A DNA stretch of 64,000 bases from Actinacidiphila acididurans (GTDB lineage Bacteria; Actinomycetota; Actinomycetes; Streptomycetales; Streptomycetaceae). Shown piece after piece: positions 41,453-49,729 of the stretch. Position 1 is the stretch's first letter; each line of letters opens with the position of its first letter. The stretch spans positions 62,001-126,000 of the forward strand of contig NZ_JADKYB010000009.1 in assembly GCF_016918855.1 (NCBI RefSeq), read 5' to 3'. Under the pieces are notes generated by a model. It was not told where the DNA came from, made no database searches, and was given only the letters and a program-made list of their open reading frames with translations. The translations under genes were made by a program, and so were the position numbers.

Positions 41453-42263
41453 GGCAAGCCGCACATCACATGTGGCACCCGCACATTCCGCATGCCGCAA
41501 GCTGCGTGCCGCAAGCCGTACTTCCGCGACCTGGGCGCCGCAGGCCGTGAGTCCGCAATCCGTAAGACCGCAGCCTGGGCGTCGCATTCACGTATCCCGC
41601 GACGTGTGCGCCGCAGCGTGGGCCTCGGCAGTCCGTAAGGTCCCAGCCTGGGTGCCGCGTTCCGTCAAGCCGCAGTCCGTACGGTGCGGCCTGTGCGCCG
41701 CAGTCCGTGAAGCCGCGGCCTGGACGCCGCACTGTGGGCGTCTGCAAGCGGTGCGTCGCAGCCTGTATGCCGCAACGTGTGCGCCGCAGTTCGCAGAACC
41801 GCACTGTGGGCGCCGCGACTTGGGCGCCGGCAACCCGTGCGCTGCAGCTCGTACGCCGCACCGCCCGTGCCCCGCACTCTGCGCCCGGCAACCTGGGCGT
41901 TCGCTGCCCGTACGCCGCAGCCTGGGCATCCCAGCCCGTAAGACCGCAGTGCGCAAGGCGGCAGCCCGTACGGTGCAGCCTGGGTGCCGCAGCCCGTAGG
42001 ACGGCAGCGAGCAGGGCGCCAGTTCGTAGGCCGCAGCCTGGGCTCTCCAGCCGGTACGCCCTCAGCGCGTAGGACGGCAGCCCGTACAACCGCAGTCCGG
42101 TTACGGCAACCTGGGCGCCCGCAACTCGCATGTCGCAGCCGGTGAGGCCGCAGTGCGCAAGACGCCGGGCCCGTACGCCGCAGCCTGGGGATCGCAGCCC
42201 GTAGGGCGGTAGCCCGTATCCCGCGGCCTGGATACGGCAGTTCGTGCGCCGCAGCCCGTACGT
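41453..42263. repeat. Minisatellite: about 55 degenerate 14-15-bp repeats
   Basis: The 810-base block is built from units of the form GCAGYCYGTACGCC and GCAGCCTGGGCGCC, alternating between 14 and 15 bases. Nearly every unit starts GCAR or GCGR. It fills the whole space between the DUF6059-like gene and the terminator of the convergent oxygenase. The copies are clearly diverged, so the array is old or has been shuffled. A 221-residue open frame on the minus strand is a by-product of the repeat. Confidence 0.9.
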
Positions 42264-42266
42264 GAC

Positions 42267-42301
42267 AGGGGGAGGGGGACCGCGACGGTCCCCCTCCCCC
42301 T
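42267..42301. terminator. Terminator at the end of the repeat array
   Basis: Perfect 16-bp arms (42267-42282 and 42286-42301) with a 3-base loop, 18 bases beyond the leftward oxygenase stop codon. It caps transcription of that gene before the minisatellite. Confidence 0.85.
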
Positions 42302-42318
42302 TGCGTGCCCGGGGCGGG

Positions 42319-43812
42319 TCAGGCCGTGGCGGTGACGCGGGCGGCGCCGAACCAGCGGTCCAGGGCCGCTTCCAGGTCGCCGGGCTCGGGTGCGGCCCAG
42401 GCGATGTAGCCGTCGGGGCGGATCAGGACCGCGTGGGGGGCGGGACCGGCGCCGTCGCCGCCGGGTGCGGCCCAGGTGCCGGTGACCACGTCGACGCGGC
42501 CGGCCCAGCCGGCCTCGACGCGGGCGGCGTGGCCGGCGGGGGCGGTGGTGTCGATGAACACGCCGCGGCCGGGGCGCAGCAGGTCGCCCACCCGGGTGCG
42601 GGCGCCGCCGGGCAGGTGGAGTTCGCGGGCGGGCGGCATGCGCAGGCCCAGCAGGGGGTGGCCGCCGGGGCCCATGTCGTAGCGGACCGTCAGCCCGCTG
42701 ACCATGCCGGCGAAGTGGGTCGCGGTGTCCTTGTGGGTCATCAGCTCGCCCAGCACCGCGCGCAGCGGGTCGATGTCCTGGCCGGTGAGGTAGAGCATCG
42801 AGGCGGCGTGGGTGTTGCGCAGCAACTGCTCGCCCAGCGGGTGGCGTTCGCTGTGGTAGGTGTCCAGCAGGCGCTGCGGGGCGCGGCCGGTGGCGACCGC
42901 GGCCAGTTTCCAGCCGAGGTTGGCCGCGTCCTGGATGCCGGTGCTCAGCCCCCAGCCGGCCAGCGGGGGAGTGGCGTGCGCGGCGTCCCCGGCCAGCAGC
43001 ACCCGGCCACGGCGGTAGTCGGCGGCAAGGCCCGCGGCGTTGTCGAACGCGGCCGTCCAGCGGGCACTGCCGTGGTGGATGGACTCGCCCGTCATCCGCT
43101 GCCAGGCGTCGGCCACGTCCTTGAACGTCACGTCGTCACTGCTCGCCGGCGGCTTGAGGCTCTTGTCGTGGACCAGGACCCGGTAGTAGCCGTCGCCCAG
43201 GCTCACCGACAGGATCATGTGGCCGCCCGGGATGCGCTCGCCGGTGGGCCGCTGGCGCAGCTCCACACCGGTGACGTCGGCCATGTACATCCCGCGGGTG
43301 GCCGCCCAGCCCGGCGCCGGGATCCCGGCCGCGGCCCGCACCGCCCCGTTCGGCCCGTCGCAGCCCACCACGTACCGGGCCCGCTCCTCCAGCCGCCCCT
43401 GCGGCCCGTCGAGGACGACCGTGACGCCGTCGGCGTCCTGCGTCAGGTCCACCGCCGCGCAGCCGCGGTGGACCGGCACCCCCAGCTCCGAAAGCCGGCC
43501 CGCCAGCACCTCCTCGGTCCGCGACTGCGGCAGCCCCAGCACCCCGTGATGGCTCTCGTCCAGCATCCCCAGATCCACCGGCACCCCGCCGAAGTGGCCG
43601 CCGCGGCCCCACCGCAGCTCCCCGAGCCGGTCCAGCAGCCCGCGCTGGTCCAGCAGTTCGGCGACCCGCTTGGTGAAGCCCAGCGCACGCGACTCCCCGG
43701 ACGGCGCGGCCAGCTTGTCGTAGACCACGACGTCCGCGCCGCCCAGGCGCAGTTCACCGGCCAGCATCAGCCCGACGGGCCCGGCACCGACGACTATGAC
43801 GCGACTGTTCAT
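42319..43812 (-). CDS. FAD-dependent aromatic polyketide monooxygenase (E)
   Basis: A 497-residue class A flavin hydroxylase, the shortest of the five large ones and free of low-complexity inserts. GAGPVGLMLAGELRLGG begins near residue 8, the DG motif is GCDGPNGAVRAAAG and GDAAHATPPLAGWGLSTGIQ is the ribityl motif, where HATPPLAGWG replaces the HIHLPxGGQG of its paralogues. The C-terminal domain ends LIRPDGYIAWAAPE...ALDRWFG. The altered ribityl loop suggests a different flavin environment or substrate class, closer to RdmE/MhpA-like enzymes with PPxxGxG. The ATG at 43812 has AGGAA upstream. Confidence 0.9.
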   Translation of the reverse strand: MNSRVIVVGAGPVGLMLAGELRLGGADVVVYDKLAAPSGESRALGFTKRVAELLDQRGLLDRLGELRWGRGGHFGGVPVDLGMLDESHHGVLGLPQSRTEEVLAGRLSELGVPVHRGCAAVDLTQDADGVTVVLDGPQGRLEERARYVVGCDGPNGAVRAAAGIPAPGWAATRGMYMADVTGVELRQRPTGERIPGGHMILSVSLGDGYYRVLVHDKSLKPPASSDDVTFKDVADAWQRMTGESIHHGSARWTAAFDNAAGLAADYRRGRVLLAGDAAHATPPLAGWGLSTGIQDAANLGWKLAAVATGRAPQRLLDTYHSERHPLGEQLLRNTHAASMLYLTGQDIDPLRAVLGELMTHKDTATHFAGMVSGLTVRYDMGPGGHPLLGLRMPPARELHLPGGARTRVGDLLRPGRGVFIDTTAPAGHAARVEAGWAGRVDVVTGTWAAPGGDGAGPAPHAVLIRPDGYIAWAAPEPGDLEAALDRWFGAARVTATA

Positions 43813-44584
43813 TTTCCTGCTCTCCCGTTCGACAAGGCTGGAAAAGTCATGGAAAGACGTGGGAAGGAATGGAAAAGGCAAGAAGAATAGGGGAATTGCG
43901 GTGCGGAAAGGCGAAGGGGCGATACCGGCGGGGGGCACCGGGCGTCAACGTACCGGCCGAGCAGGTGCGGCACAACGTGCCGCAACACCGCCCGCCGCAG
44001 GTGGCCGGGCACGTCCGCCCCGGTACACCGCCCGCCCCCGCCCCCGCCCCAGGGCCGCTGCACCGCACGCCGAGCCGTGGTCGAGCGCGGCGCGAGCACG
44101 GCCCCGGGCGGCCTCGAACGGTCCTGCGGCAACGCCGGTTGCGGGCGGGGCGGGCGAATTCCCGTCAACGGAGGGGCCCTTGCGGAAAACACGGCGCGGG
44201 ATTTCCGTATCCGGCGGGTCCGGGAAAGGGACGTCGCGGGCGCGGAGGAAGACCGGGGGAGGATCCGGGGAGGTCCCGCGGGAGGTCCCGGGAAAAGCGG
44301 GGGGAAAGCCGGGGGAATGCGGAGGTGTTTCGGGCCGGTGTCGGCGGTGTGACGGGTGGGGCGGGCCGGGCGGTGCGTGCCGTGTGCCCCGCTGCACGTT
44401 GCTTGGTCCCAACTCCCCCCAGTTCAGGGGCAGTTGCACGATGGCCGGAGGAGGGGTTGCGGGGGCGGTGTTCAAGTGCGGAATGAGCAAAGCAGTCGTA
44501 CACACCGGGGGACTCACCTATGGTGTCGCAGGTCTCGAGCGCTCCCCGATCAAAAAAAGGGGAGCACATTAACGGAGGAGAGGC
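43813..44584. other. Divergent intergenic region
   Basis: About 770 bases between the oxygenase and the ScyD/E-like gene. A purine-rich GGGAGGTCCCGGGAAAA-type repeat lies at about 44265-44330. A small hairpin (44541-44547 with 44559-44565) with an A7 loop stands just before the ribosome site of the rightward gene. No gene is supported. Confidence 0.5.
44541..44565 (+). promoter_or_regulatory. Leader hairpin before the ScyD/E-like gene
   Basis: GCTCCCC and GGGGAGC pair around an 11-base A-rich loop, ending 8 bases before GGAGGAG. It could control translation or stabilise the message. Confidence 0.4.
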
Positions 44585-45682
44585 ATGTTCAGTTCACGCG
44601 GTTCGTGGAAGAGAGTGCTGGTGGCCGCGGGTGCGGCCGTCGCCGTCGCCGCCCCGTTGTCGCTGTCGGCGGGCACGGCCCACGCGGTCACCGGCATGAC
44701 CCGCACGACGACCTTGAAGGTCCTGGCCTCCGGCCTGAACAACCCCCGCGGGATCACGGTGCTGCCCGACGGCACGATCCTGGTCGCCGAGTCCGGGGCC
44801 GGCGACCCCAACTGCGCGGCCGGCCAGACGTGTGCGGGCCTGACCGGCTCGGTCTACGCCGTGCACGGCGGTTTCCAGGGCCGGGTCGTCACCGGCCTGG
44901 CCTCCACCGCCACCGGCCCGGCCACCCCCGGCGCCTCGGTCAGCGCCGCCGGCCCCAACGCCGTGGTGCCCGACCCCAAGGGCGGCTACGACGTCCTGAG
45001 CGAGTTCGGCGGCACGGACGACTCGCGCGCAGCGCTCGGCCCGAACGGCGCGACCCTGGGCACGCTGCTGCGTACCTGCGACCACACGGTGCTGGCCGAC
45101 CCGGTCGACTACGAGACCAAGGTCAACCCCGACGGTGAGGACGTGCACTCCAACCCGTGGGGGCTGCTGCCCAGCGGACCGGACTTCCTGATCACCGAGG
45201 CCGGCGCGAACGATCTGCTGCGCGCGCACCCCGACGGCAGCATCACCACCGACTACGTCTTCCCGCACAACACCGCCGCCACCGGCTCGCAGCAGGCCGT
45301 GCCCACCGGCATCGTGCGGGCCGCCGACGGGACGATCTACATCTCGGACATGAGCGCCACCACTCCCGGGGCCGCCCGGATCTGGCAGATCAAGCCCGGC
45401 CAGGCCCCGCAGGTCTTCCTCACCGGCTTCAGCAACCTGGTCTCGCTGGCCCTGGACCACTCCGGGAACCTGTTCGCCCTGTCCTTCACCGCCCAGCTCG
45501 GCGCCCCGCCGCTGCCCGGCTCCCTGAGCAAGATCAACCTCGCGACCAAGCAGGTCACCCAGATCCCCACCGGCATCCTGCTCCAGCAGCCCACCGGCCT
45601 GGGCATCGGCCCGGACAACGAGGTCTACGTCACCAACAACTCCAACGGCACCAGCGGCCAGCTCGTCCGCGTCCTGTACTGA
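44585..45682 (+). CDS. Secreted ScyD/ScyE-family beta-propeller protein
   Basis: A 365-residue exported protein. A Sec signal peptide (KRVLVAAGAAVAVAAPLSLSAGTAHA, cut after AHA near residue 34) is followed by a propeller domain: LASGLNNPRGITVLPDGTILVAESG, DVHSNPWGLL, DFLITEAGANDLLRAHPDG, TGIVRAADGTIYISDM, and QQPTGLGIGPDNEVYVTNN. The ScyD/ScyE family is named from the scytonemin cluster of cyanobacteria, but actinobacterial members are common and of unknown role. A small hairpin and GGAGGAG precede the ATG. It is followed by a perfect terminator. No functional link with the polyketide is shown. Confidence 0.88.
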   Translation: MFSSRGSWKRVLVAAGAAVAVAAPLSLSAGTAHAVTGMTRTTTLKVLASGLNNPRGITVLPDGTILVAESGAGDPNCAAGQTCAGLTGSVYAVHGGFQGRVVTGLASTATGPATPGASVSAAGPNAVVPDPKGGYDVLSEFGGTDDSRAALGPNGATLGTLLRTCDHTVLADPVDYETKVNPDGEDVHSNPWGLLPSGPDFLITEAGANDLLRAHPDGSITTDYVFPHNTAATGSQQAVPTGIVRAADGTIYISDMSATTPGAARIWQIKPGQAPQVFLTGFSNLVSLALDHSGNLFALSFTAQLGAPPLPGSLSKINLATKQVTQIPTGILLQQPTGLGIGPDNEVYVTNNSNGTSGQLVRVLY

Positions 45683-45727
45683 GCGCCCGCCCCGTTCGGG
45701 GCCGGCCTGTGCCTGAAGCGATCTTCT

Positions 45728-45765
45728 CCCGCCCGGTGGAGGACACCCTTCCTCCACCGGGCGGG
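45728..45765. terminator. Bidirectional terminator
   Basis: Perfect 16-bp arms (45728-45743 and 45750-45765) with a 6-base loop, between converging genes. A CGTGCCTGCCGGGCGGG 17-base tandem repeat follows at about 45766-45815. Confidence 0.85.
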
Positions 45766-45842
45766 CGTGCCTGCCGGGCGGGCGTGCCTGCCGGGCGGGC
45801 GTGCCCTGCCGGGCGGGCCCGGGCCGACCGCCTCGTCGCCGG

Positions 45843-47006
45843 TCAGGCCAGGCGGTGCTCCCAGCGCAGCGACGGGTTGCCCTCGATCCAGTAGGTGTGG
45901 GAGGCGGCGGTGATCCGCAGCCGCACCGTGTCGATGTCGGGGCTGCCGGCGTCCTGCCACGCGAGGAGGGCCTCCTCGATGTCGTCCCACAGGGCCACGG
46001 GGCCGCCCTGGCGGACCGTCCAGCCGCTGCCGCCGGCGGTGAACTGGGCGAAGGACTCGCGCTCCGGGTCGAAGACGTACAAGAGCTTGGTCCCGTCGCT
46101 GCGAGTGGCACGCACGAGTTGTGCCCCGGGCGCGGCGAGCTGGGCGAGGAAGGCGGGCATCCAGCCGTCCAGCACGGTGGGCGGCGCCTTCGTGTCCCTC
46201 TCGCCGTCCGCGTAGGCCGTGCGGGCGGACAGGTCGCCGGCCACCGGCACCACGGCCTGGGCCCGTGCCTGCATGAACGAGGACCGGCCGATGATCCGGC
46301 CCTGCGCGTTGCCGTTCCCGTCCACGGTGACCTTGGCCAGGCCGGTTCCGTACGGCCAGGAGCCCACGGTGCTCAGGACGATTCCGCCGGGCCTGGTCTG
46401 CCGGACCCAGGTGTGCGGAATACGGCGGACGGCGCAGGTGGCGATCACGCGGTCGTACGGCGCGTTCCGGGGATGCCCGAGGAGGCCGTCGCCGGTGACG
46501 GTCCACGTCGAGAAGCCCGCCGTTTCCAGTGCGGCATCCGCCCGCTGCGCCACCTCGGGGTCCACCTCGATCGTGGTCACGTTGTCCGCACCCAGGCAGT
46601 GGCACATCAAAGCCGCGGAGTAGCCGGTGCCCGTGCCGATCTCCAGCACGCGATGGCCGGCCTCCGCCTCCAGGCTCTCGATCATGCCGACCACCGTGGC
46701 AGGGGTGGTGGAGGAAGACGTGGGCACGCCCTGAACGGGGCCACTGGCCTGGTCGGCGGTGAGGTGCCCGTCGAGCTGGGTGGTCAGGGTGTCGTAGCTG
46801 TACGCGATCTTCAGCCACTCGCCCGGGTCGGTGCCGGCCGCGGTGACGGGCCGCCAGGCACCGCCTTCGTCGAGGAACACGCCGGGGTGAAGGAACAGCT
46901 CGCGCGGTACGGCCTCGACGGCCGCGCGCAGCCGCGGGGACGTGAGAACCCCGTTGTGCGCCAGCAGTGCGGCCAGGTGGCGGCGCTGGGGGGCGGAGTC
47001 GTTCAC
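45843..47006 (-). CDS. PIMT-like methyltransferase of the graspetide operon
   Basis: A 387-residue protein-isoaspartate-methyltransferase relative (ATP-grasp peptide maturase system type). Motif I is HRVLEIGTGTGYSAALM (about 118-134), with TSSSTTPATVVGMIE before it in the place of the isoaspartate-binding loop, and VTTIEVDPEVAQRAD as motif II. The C-terminal 150 residues are an extra domain (TRSDGTKLLYVFDPERESFAQFT) usual in this subfamily. In characterised graspetide operons such enzymes methylate an Asp of the cross-linked peptide and lead to aspartimide. It is coupled to the ATP-grasp gene by a 4-base overlap. Confidence 0.85.
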   Translation of the reverse strand: MNDSAPQRRHLAALLAHNGVLTSPRLRAAVEAVPRELFLHPGVFLDEGGAWRPVTAAGTDPGEWLKIAYSYDTLTTQLDGHLTADQASGPVQGVPTSSSTTPATVVGMIESLEAEAGHRVLEIGTGTGYSAALMCHCLGADNVTTIEVDPEVAQRADAALETAGFSTWTVTGDGLLGHPRNAPYDRVIATCAVRRIPHTWVRQTRPGGIVLSTVGSWPYGTGLAKVTVDGNGNAQGRIIGRSSFMQARAQAVVPVAGDLSARTAYADGERDTKAPPTVLDGWMPAFLAQLAAPGAQLVRATRSDGTKLLYVFDPERESFAQFTAGGSGWTVRQGGPVALWDDIEEALLAWQDAGSPDIDTVRLRITAASHTYWIEGNPSLRWEHRLA

Positions 47007-47962
47007 GAATCATCTCCTTGGGTGAGCAGATCGGCGAAAGCCGAGGACATCGGAAGGCCGGTTTCCGTCTCCAGCCACCCCCACTGGCCGTTCGGGTTCA
47101 ACTCCAGCCACCAGTAGTCGCCCCTCCGGTCCACGGCGAGGTCGAAGCTCCCCGATGCCAGGCCGAGCCGCTCCAGACAGGCGAGAAGCGCCGTGTTCAC
47201 CCGGTCGGGCAGGTGTTCCACGGTGTAGGTGAGGGCGCTGTAGTCCTTGCGCCAGTCCAGCAGGCCGGATTCGATGCGTACGGCGAAGGTGTGCCGACCG
47301 ACCACCAGAACCCGCACGTCGGCAACCTTGTCCATGCGGACCTGGAACAGGTGTGGCGCCACGCGCACGCTCTCGTCGATCTCATCGGCGGTGACCGGCT
47401 CCGCCCACCCTGTCACCGGAACTCCGTTCCGCGCGTAGGGGGTCCACCGTAACGTCTTGTAGAGCACTTCATCGTGGGCGCCGATGAACTCTCGTGCCTC
47501 GTCCGGGTCGTTGGTCACCAAAGTCGGCGGCACGGCAAGGCCGAGCCGCTGAGCGAGGGCGAGCTGCGCGGGCTTGTAGTCGGCGGCGGCGATGCGCAGG
47601 GGGTGATTGACCCAGAGCGGGCAGTCCGTTGCGTACAGGGCGCCTGCGAGCCCGAAGCGGACCTGGGCAGCCGCGAATCGGGCGTCGTCCGGCTCCAGGT
47701 GGGAGAAGGCAGGCCATTCGGGGCGGCGCCAGTACACCGCTCGCAGTCGGGTCAGGTCGGCGGTTCTCGACGGGGTGCGCACCTGCCCGACCACCGGGGC
47801 CGAGCAGGTGCCGAACCGAGCCGAGACCGTCAGGCCGGTGCCGATGTCGGCGGGGTTGAACCTGACCACCGGCACGTTCCGCCGGTTGAGTTCGGTGATC
47901 ACCATGTCGGCGGTCAGGTCGTCCGCCTCGGTGACCACCAGAACCGGCCTCTCCTCGGCCAT
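47003..47962 (-). CDS. tgmB: ATP-grasp graspetide ligase (TgmB family)
   Basis: A 319-residue ATP-grasp ligase that joins Ser/Thr hydroxyls or Lys amines of the precursor to Asp/Glu side chains. The N-terminal preATP-grasp part carries VYWRRPEWP. The ATP-grasp core has VLYKTLRW, VADVRVLVVGRHTFAVRI and the metal-binding end DYWWLELNPNGQWGWLE (Glu and Asn ligands). The start ATG 47962 lies 4 bases after the precursor stop. The neighbours (precursor and PIMT-like methyltransferase) make the family call firm. Confidence 0.9.
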   Translation of the reverse strand: MAEERPVLVVTEADDLTADMVITELNRRNVPVVRFNPADIGTGLTVSARFGTCSAPVVGQVRTPSRTADLTRLRAVYWRRPEWPAFSHLEPDDARFAAAQVRFGLAGALYATDCPLWVNHPLRIAAADYKPAQLALAQRLGLAVPPTLVTNDPDEAREFIGAHDEVLYKTLRWTPYARNGVPVTGWAEPVTADEIDESVRVAPHLFQVRMDKVADVRVLVVGRHTFAVRIESGLLDWRKDYSALTYTVEHLPDRVNTALLACLERLGLASGSFDLAVDRRGDYWWLELNPNGQWGWLETETGLPMSSAFADLLTQGDDS

Positions 47963-47966
47963 GTCG

Positions 47967-48227
47967 TCAGTCCTGCTCGGAGTCCTGGTCGTGGCCCTGG
48001 TCGTTCCTGGAGTCCGAGTTCGTGGTGGTCGAGGTCTCGGTGCCCTTGCTGGTGCCGTGTTTGCCCATCTCGACCACCTGGCCGGCGCGGTCGCGGAACA
48101 CGCCGAGCTGCGTGTCGGGGTCGATGGTGACCGAGGCGTGCGGGCGCTGGACGGTGGTCGGGTAGGGCGCGAGGCGGCCGGCGCCCCAGGGGCGGCTCGC
48201 GGTCGGCTGTTCGACGACGGTCGTCAC
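47967..48227 (-). CDS. tgmA: Graspetide precursor peptide (TgmA-like)
   Basis: An 86-residue precursor. The leader holds SRPWGAGRLAPYP (about 11-23), DPDTQLGVFRDRAGQVVEMG and the conserved EMGKHGTS (53-60) of the ATP-grasp-target family. The core is hydrophilic: TSTTTNSDSRNDQGH then DQDSEQD, offering Thr/Ser donors at 63-73 and Asp/Glu acceptors at 72, 76, 80, 82, 84 and 86. The GTG start at 48227 follows AGGAG. Ring pattern cannot be fixed by eye, and the C-terminus is unusually acidic. Confidence 0.88.
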   Translation of the reverse strand: MTTVVEQPTASRPWGAGRLAPYPTTVQRPHASVTIDPDTQLGVFRDRAGQVVEMGKHGTSKGTETSTTTNSDSRNDQGHDQDSEQD

Positions 48228-48326
48228 TGGATCTCCTCGAAGCGGAGTGGAAGGTGAAGTGAAGCGGATGGATGCGCCGCGGGGCCGATCCTGGCTGTCC
48301 GTCGCCACGGACAGGCCCGCAATTGA

Positions 48327-49070
48327 TCAGTCCCGCGGTGCGGTGACGGTGTCGGTGCGTTTTCGTTCCAGCGCCACCACGGGGCAGTTCAGGGCCTCGG
48401 CGATCCGGGGCAGGACGGCGGGGGTCGCGCTTCTCCAACCGGACTCGATCTCGTTCATGAGCTGTTCCGAGATCCCGACCCGCTGGGCGAGGGCCCGCTT
48501 GGTCAGCCCCGCTTTCTCGCGGGCCCAGGTCACGGCCTGCGGTTCCTGGCGCAGAACGCGGGGCGCCGACCGGACCCGGCCGGTCGCCGCGACGTCCGCT
48601 GCCGTCCCGGCTGTGTCCGCTGCGGGTGTGGGGTGGTGGCGGGACCAGTCGGCGCGTGCCGCCTCCAGGGCGGGGCCCACCTGATGGATGAGCGCATGGC
48701 CCAGGGTGCGCAGGCGCTGGCCGAAGTCCGTTATCCCCTGCGGGTCCAGGCCCTTGAGCCAGAAGTCGTCCACGAGTTGCACGTCGGCGACCGGGATGCG
48801 GGGCTCGTCGCTCTGCCCGAACGGTTTGCAGGTGAGGGTGACGGCCAGGACGGCGGCCTGCTCGGCGGGGTCCTGGCCGTGGACGACCGGCAGGATCAGG
48901 CCGCCCGTGTCGGTTTCGAGGACCACATCGGCCAGCACGGCATCGAGGTGTTCGGGCCGCACCCCGTCCCGGCTGGGGTCGCTGTCGGCCCAGTCCGGCA
49001 GGTGGTCGCGTACGGTCAGCCCGCTGGTGGTCGTGACAGCCCAGCTACGGGCCTTGGCCGTTGGGGTCAC
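48327..49070 (-). CDS. DUF6907 / XRE-type helix-turn-helix protein
   Basis: A 247-residue protein with a DUF6907-like N-terminus (about 1-120, VRDHLPDWADSDPS and WLKGLDPQGITDF-like segments) and a C-terminal XRE helix-turn-helix (about 185-240, AREKAGLTKRALAQRVGISEQLMNEIESG). It overlaps the upstream ATP-binding gene by 4 bases and reads toward the graspetide precursor 100 bases downstream, so it may regulate it. Streptomyces often carries such gene pairs; function unproven. Confidence 0.75.
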   Translation of the reverse strand: MTPTAKARSWAVTTTSGLTVRDHLPDWADSDPSRDGVRPEHLDAVLADVVLETDTGGLILPVVHGQDPAEQAAVLAVTLTCKPFGQSDEPRIPVADVQLVDDFWLKGLDPQGITDFGQRLRTLGHALIHQVGPALEAARADWSRHHPTPAADTAGTAADVAATGRVRSAPRVLRQEPQAVTWAREKAGLTKRALAQRVGISEQLMNEIESGWRSATPAVLPRIAEALNCPVVALERKRTDTVTAPRD

Positions 49071-49537
49071 CGGAGCACCCCCGCAGCGGCATCAACAGCA
49101 GGGTCGGTACCGTCATCAGCGCAGATGGCCCAGACGGCTTTCCCGGGCCCGTTCCGGTCGCCGATCCCCCAGTGCCCTCCGGTCAGCACGTCCACCAGCA
49201 GCAGGCCACGCCCGGACTCCTCGTCGTCGGGCGCCTCCCGCAGCTCCGGCTTGCTGTCGCTGGAGTCGTGCACCTCGATCCGCACCCCGCACTCCAGCCG
49301 CTCGAACCGCGTGAAGACCAGATGCCCGTACGGGGGGTGCGCATGGGCCACGGCATTGGTGACCAGCTCGGATACGACCAGTCCGGCCGTGTCCGTCAGG
49401 TGCGACAGCCCCCAGGCGCAGAGGTGATCGGCGAGGAAACGCCGCGCCCCGCCCACCGAGCGGGGAGCGGGCGGCCACGTTCTCTCGACAACCGGACGAT
49501 CCTCAGCCAGAGCCTGCGGCGTACCAGGGATCATCAC
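49067..49537 (-). CDS. HATPase_c anti-sigma-type ATP-binding protein
   Basis: A 156-residue RsbW/SpoIIAB-like protein. PPAPRSVGGARRFLADHLCAWG opens the domain, the N-box is VVSELVTNAVAHA and the G1 region is DEESGRGLLLVD. These serine-kinase-fold proteins are widespread in Streptomyces in association with BldB/XRE regulators. Start is GTG 49537 or the ATG one codon later. It is coupled to the XRE gene at 48327. Partner sigma factor unknown. Confidence 0.82.
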   Translation of the reverse strand: MMIPGTPQALAEDRPVVERTWPPAPRSVGGARRFLADHLCAWGLSHLTDTAGLVVSELVTNAVAHAHPPYGHLVFTRFERLECGVRIEVHDSSDSKPELREAPDDEESGRGLLLVDVLTGGHWGIGDRNGPGKAVWAICADDGTDPAVDAAAGVLR

Positions 49538-49729
49538 GCCACCCCCGGGAACCCGAAGGGGCGGCGGATAAACTCGTGCATGTCAGCGTTCCTCTGAAGC
49601 GTTGGCCACGCCCCCGGACCGGTCGCACGGTCGCGGGGGTCCATTACTGGCTTTAGCGTGCCGACATGTGAAGGCCGGAACTATCAGTGCTCACTGATAG
49701 CCCCGGCCAATGCTTGACTCCACGTCATG

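Noticed and set aside
41466..42131. A 221-codon frame in the minisatellite
   Set aside because: Its repetitive peptide simply mirrors the DNA repeat, and no start signal or homology is seen.
41453..42263. CRISPR array
   Set aside because: Units of 14-15 bases run directly into each other without unique spacers and are too degenerate.
43999..44352. Small frames upstream of the ScyD/E-like gene
   Set aside because: Gly/Arg-rich, without a convincing start or homology; consistent with noncoding DNA.
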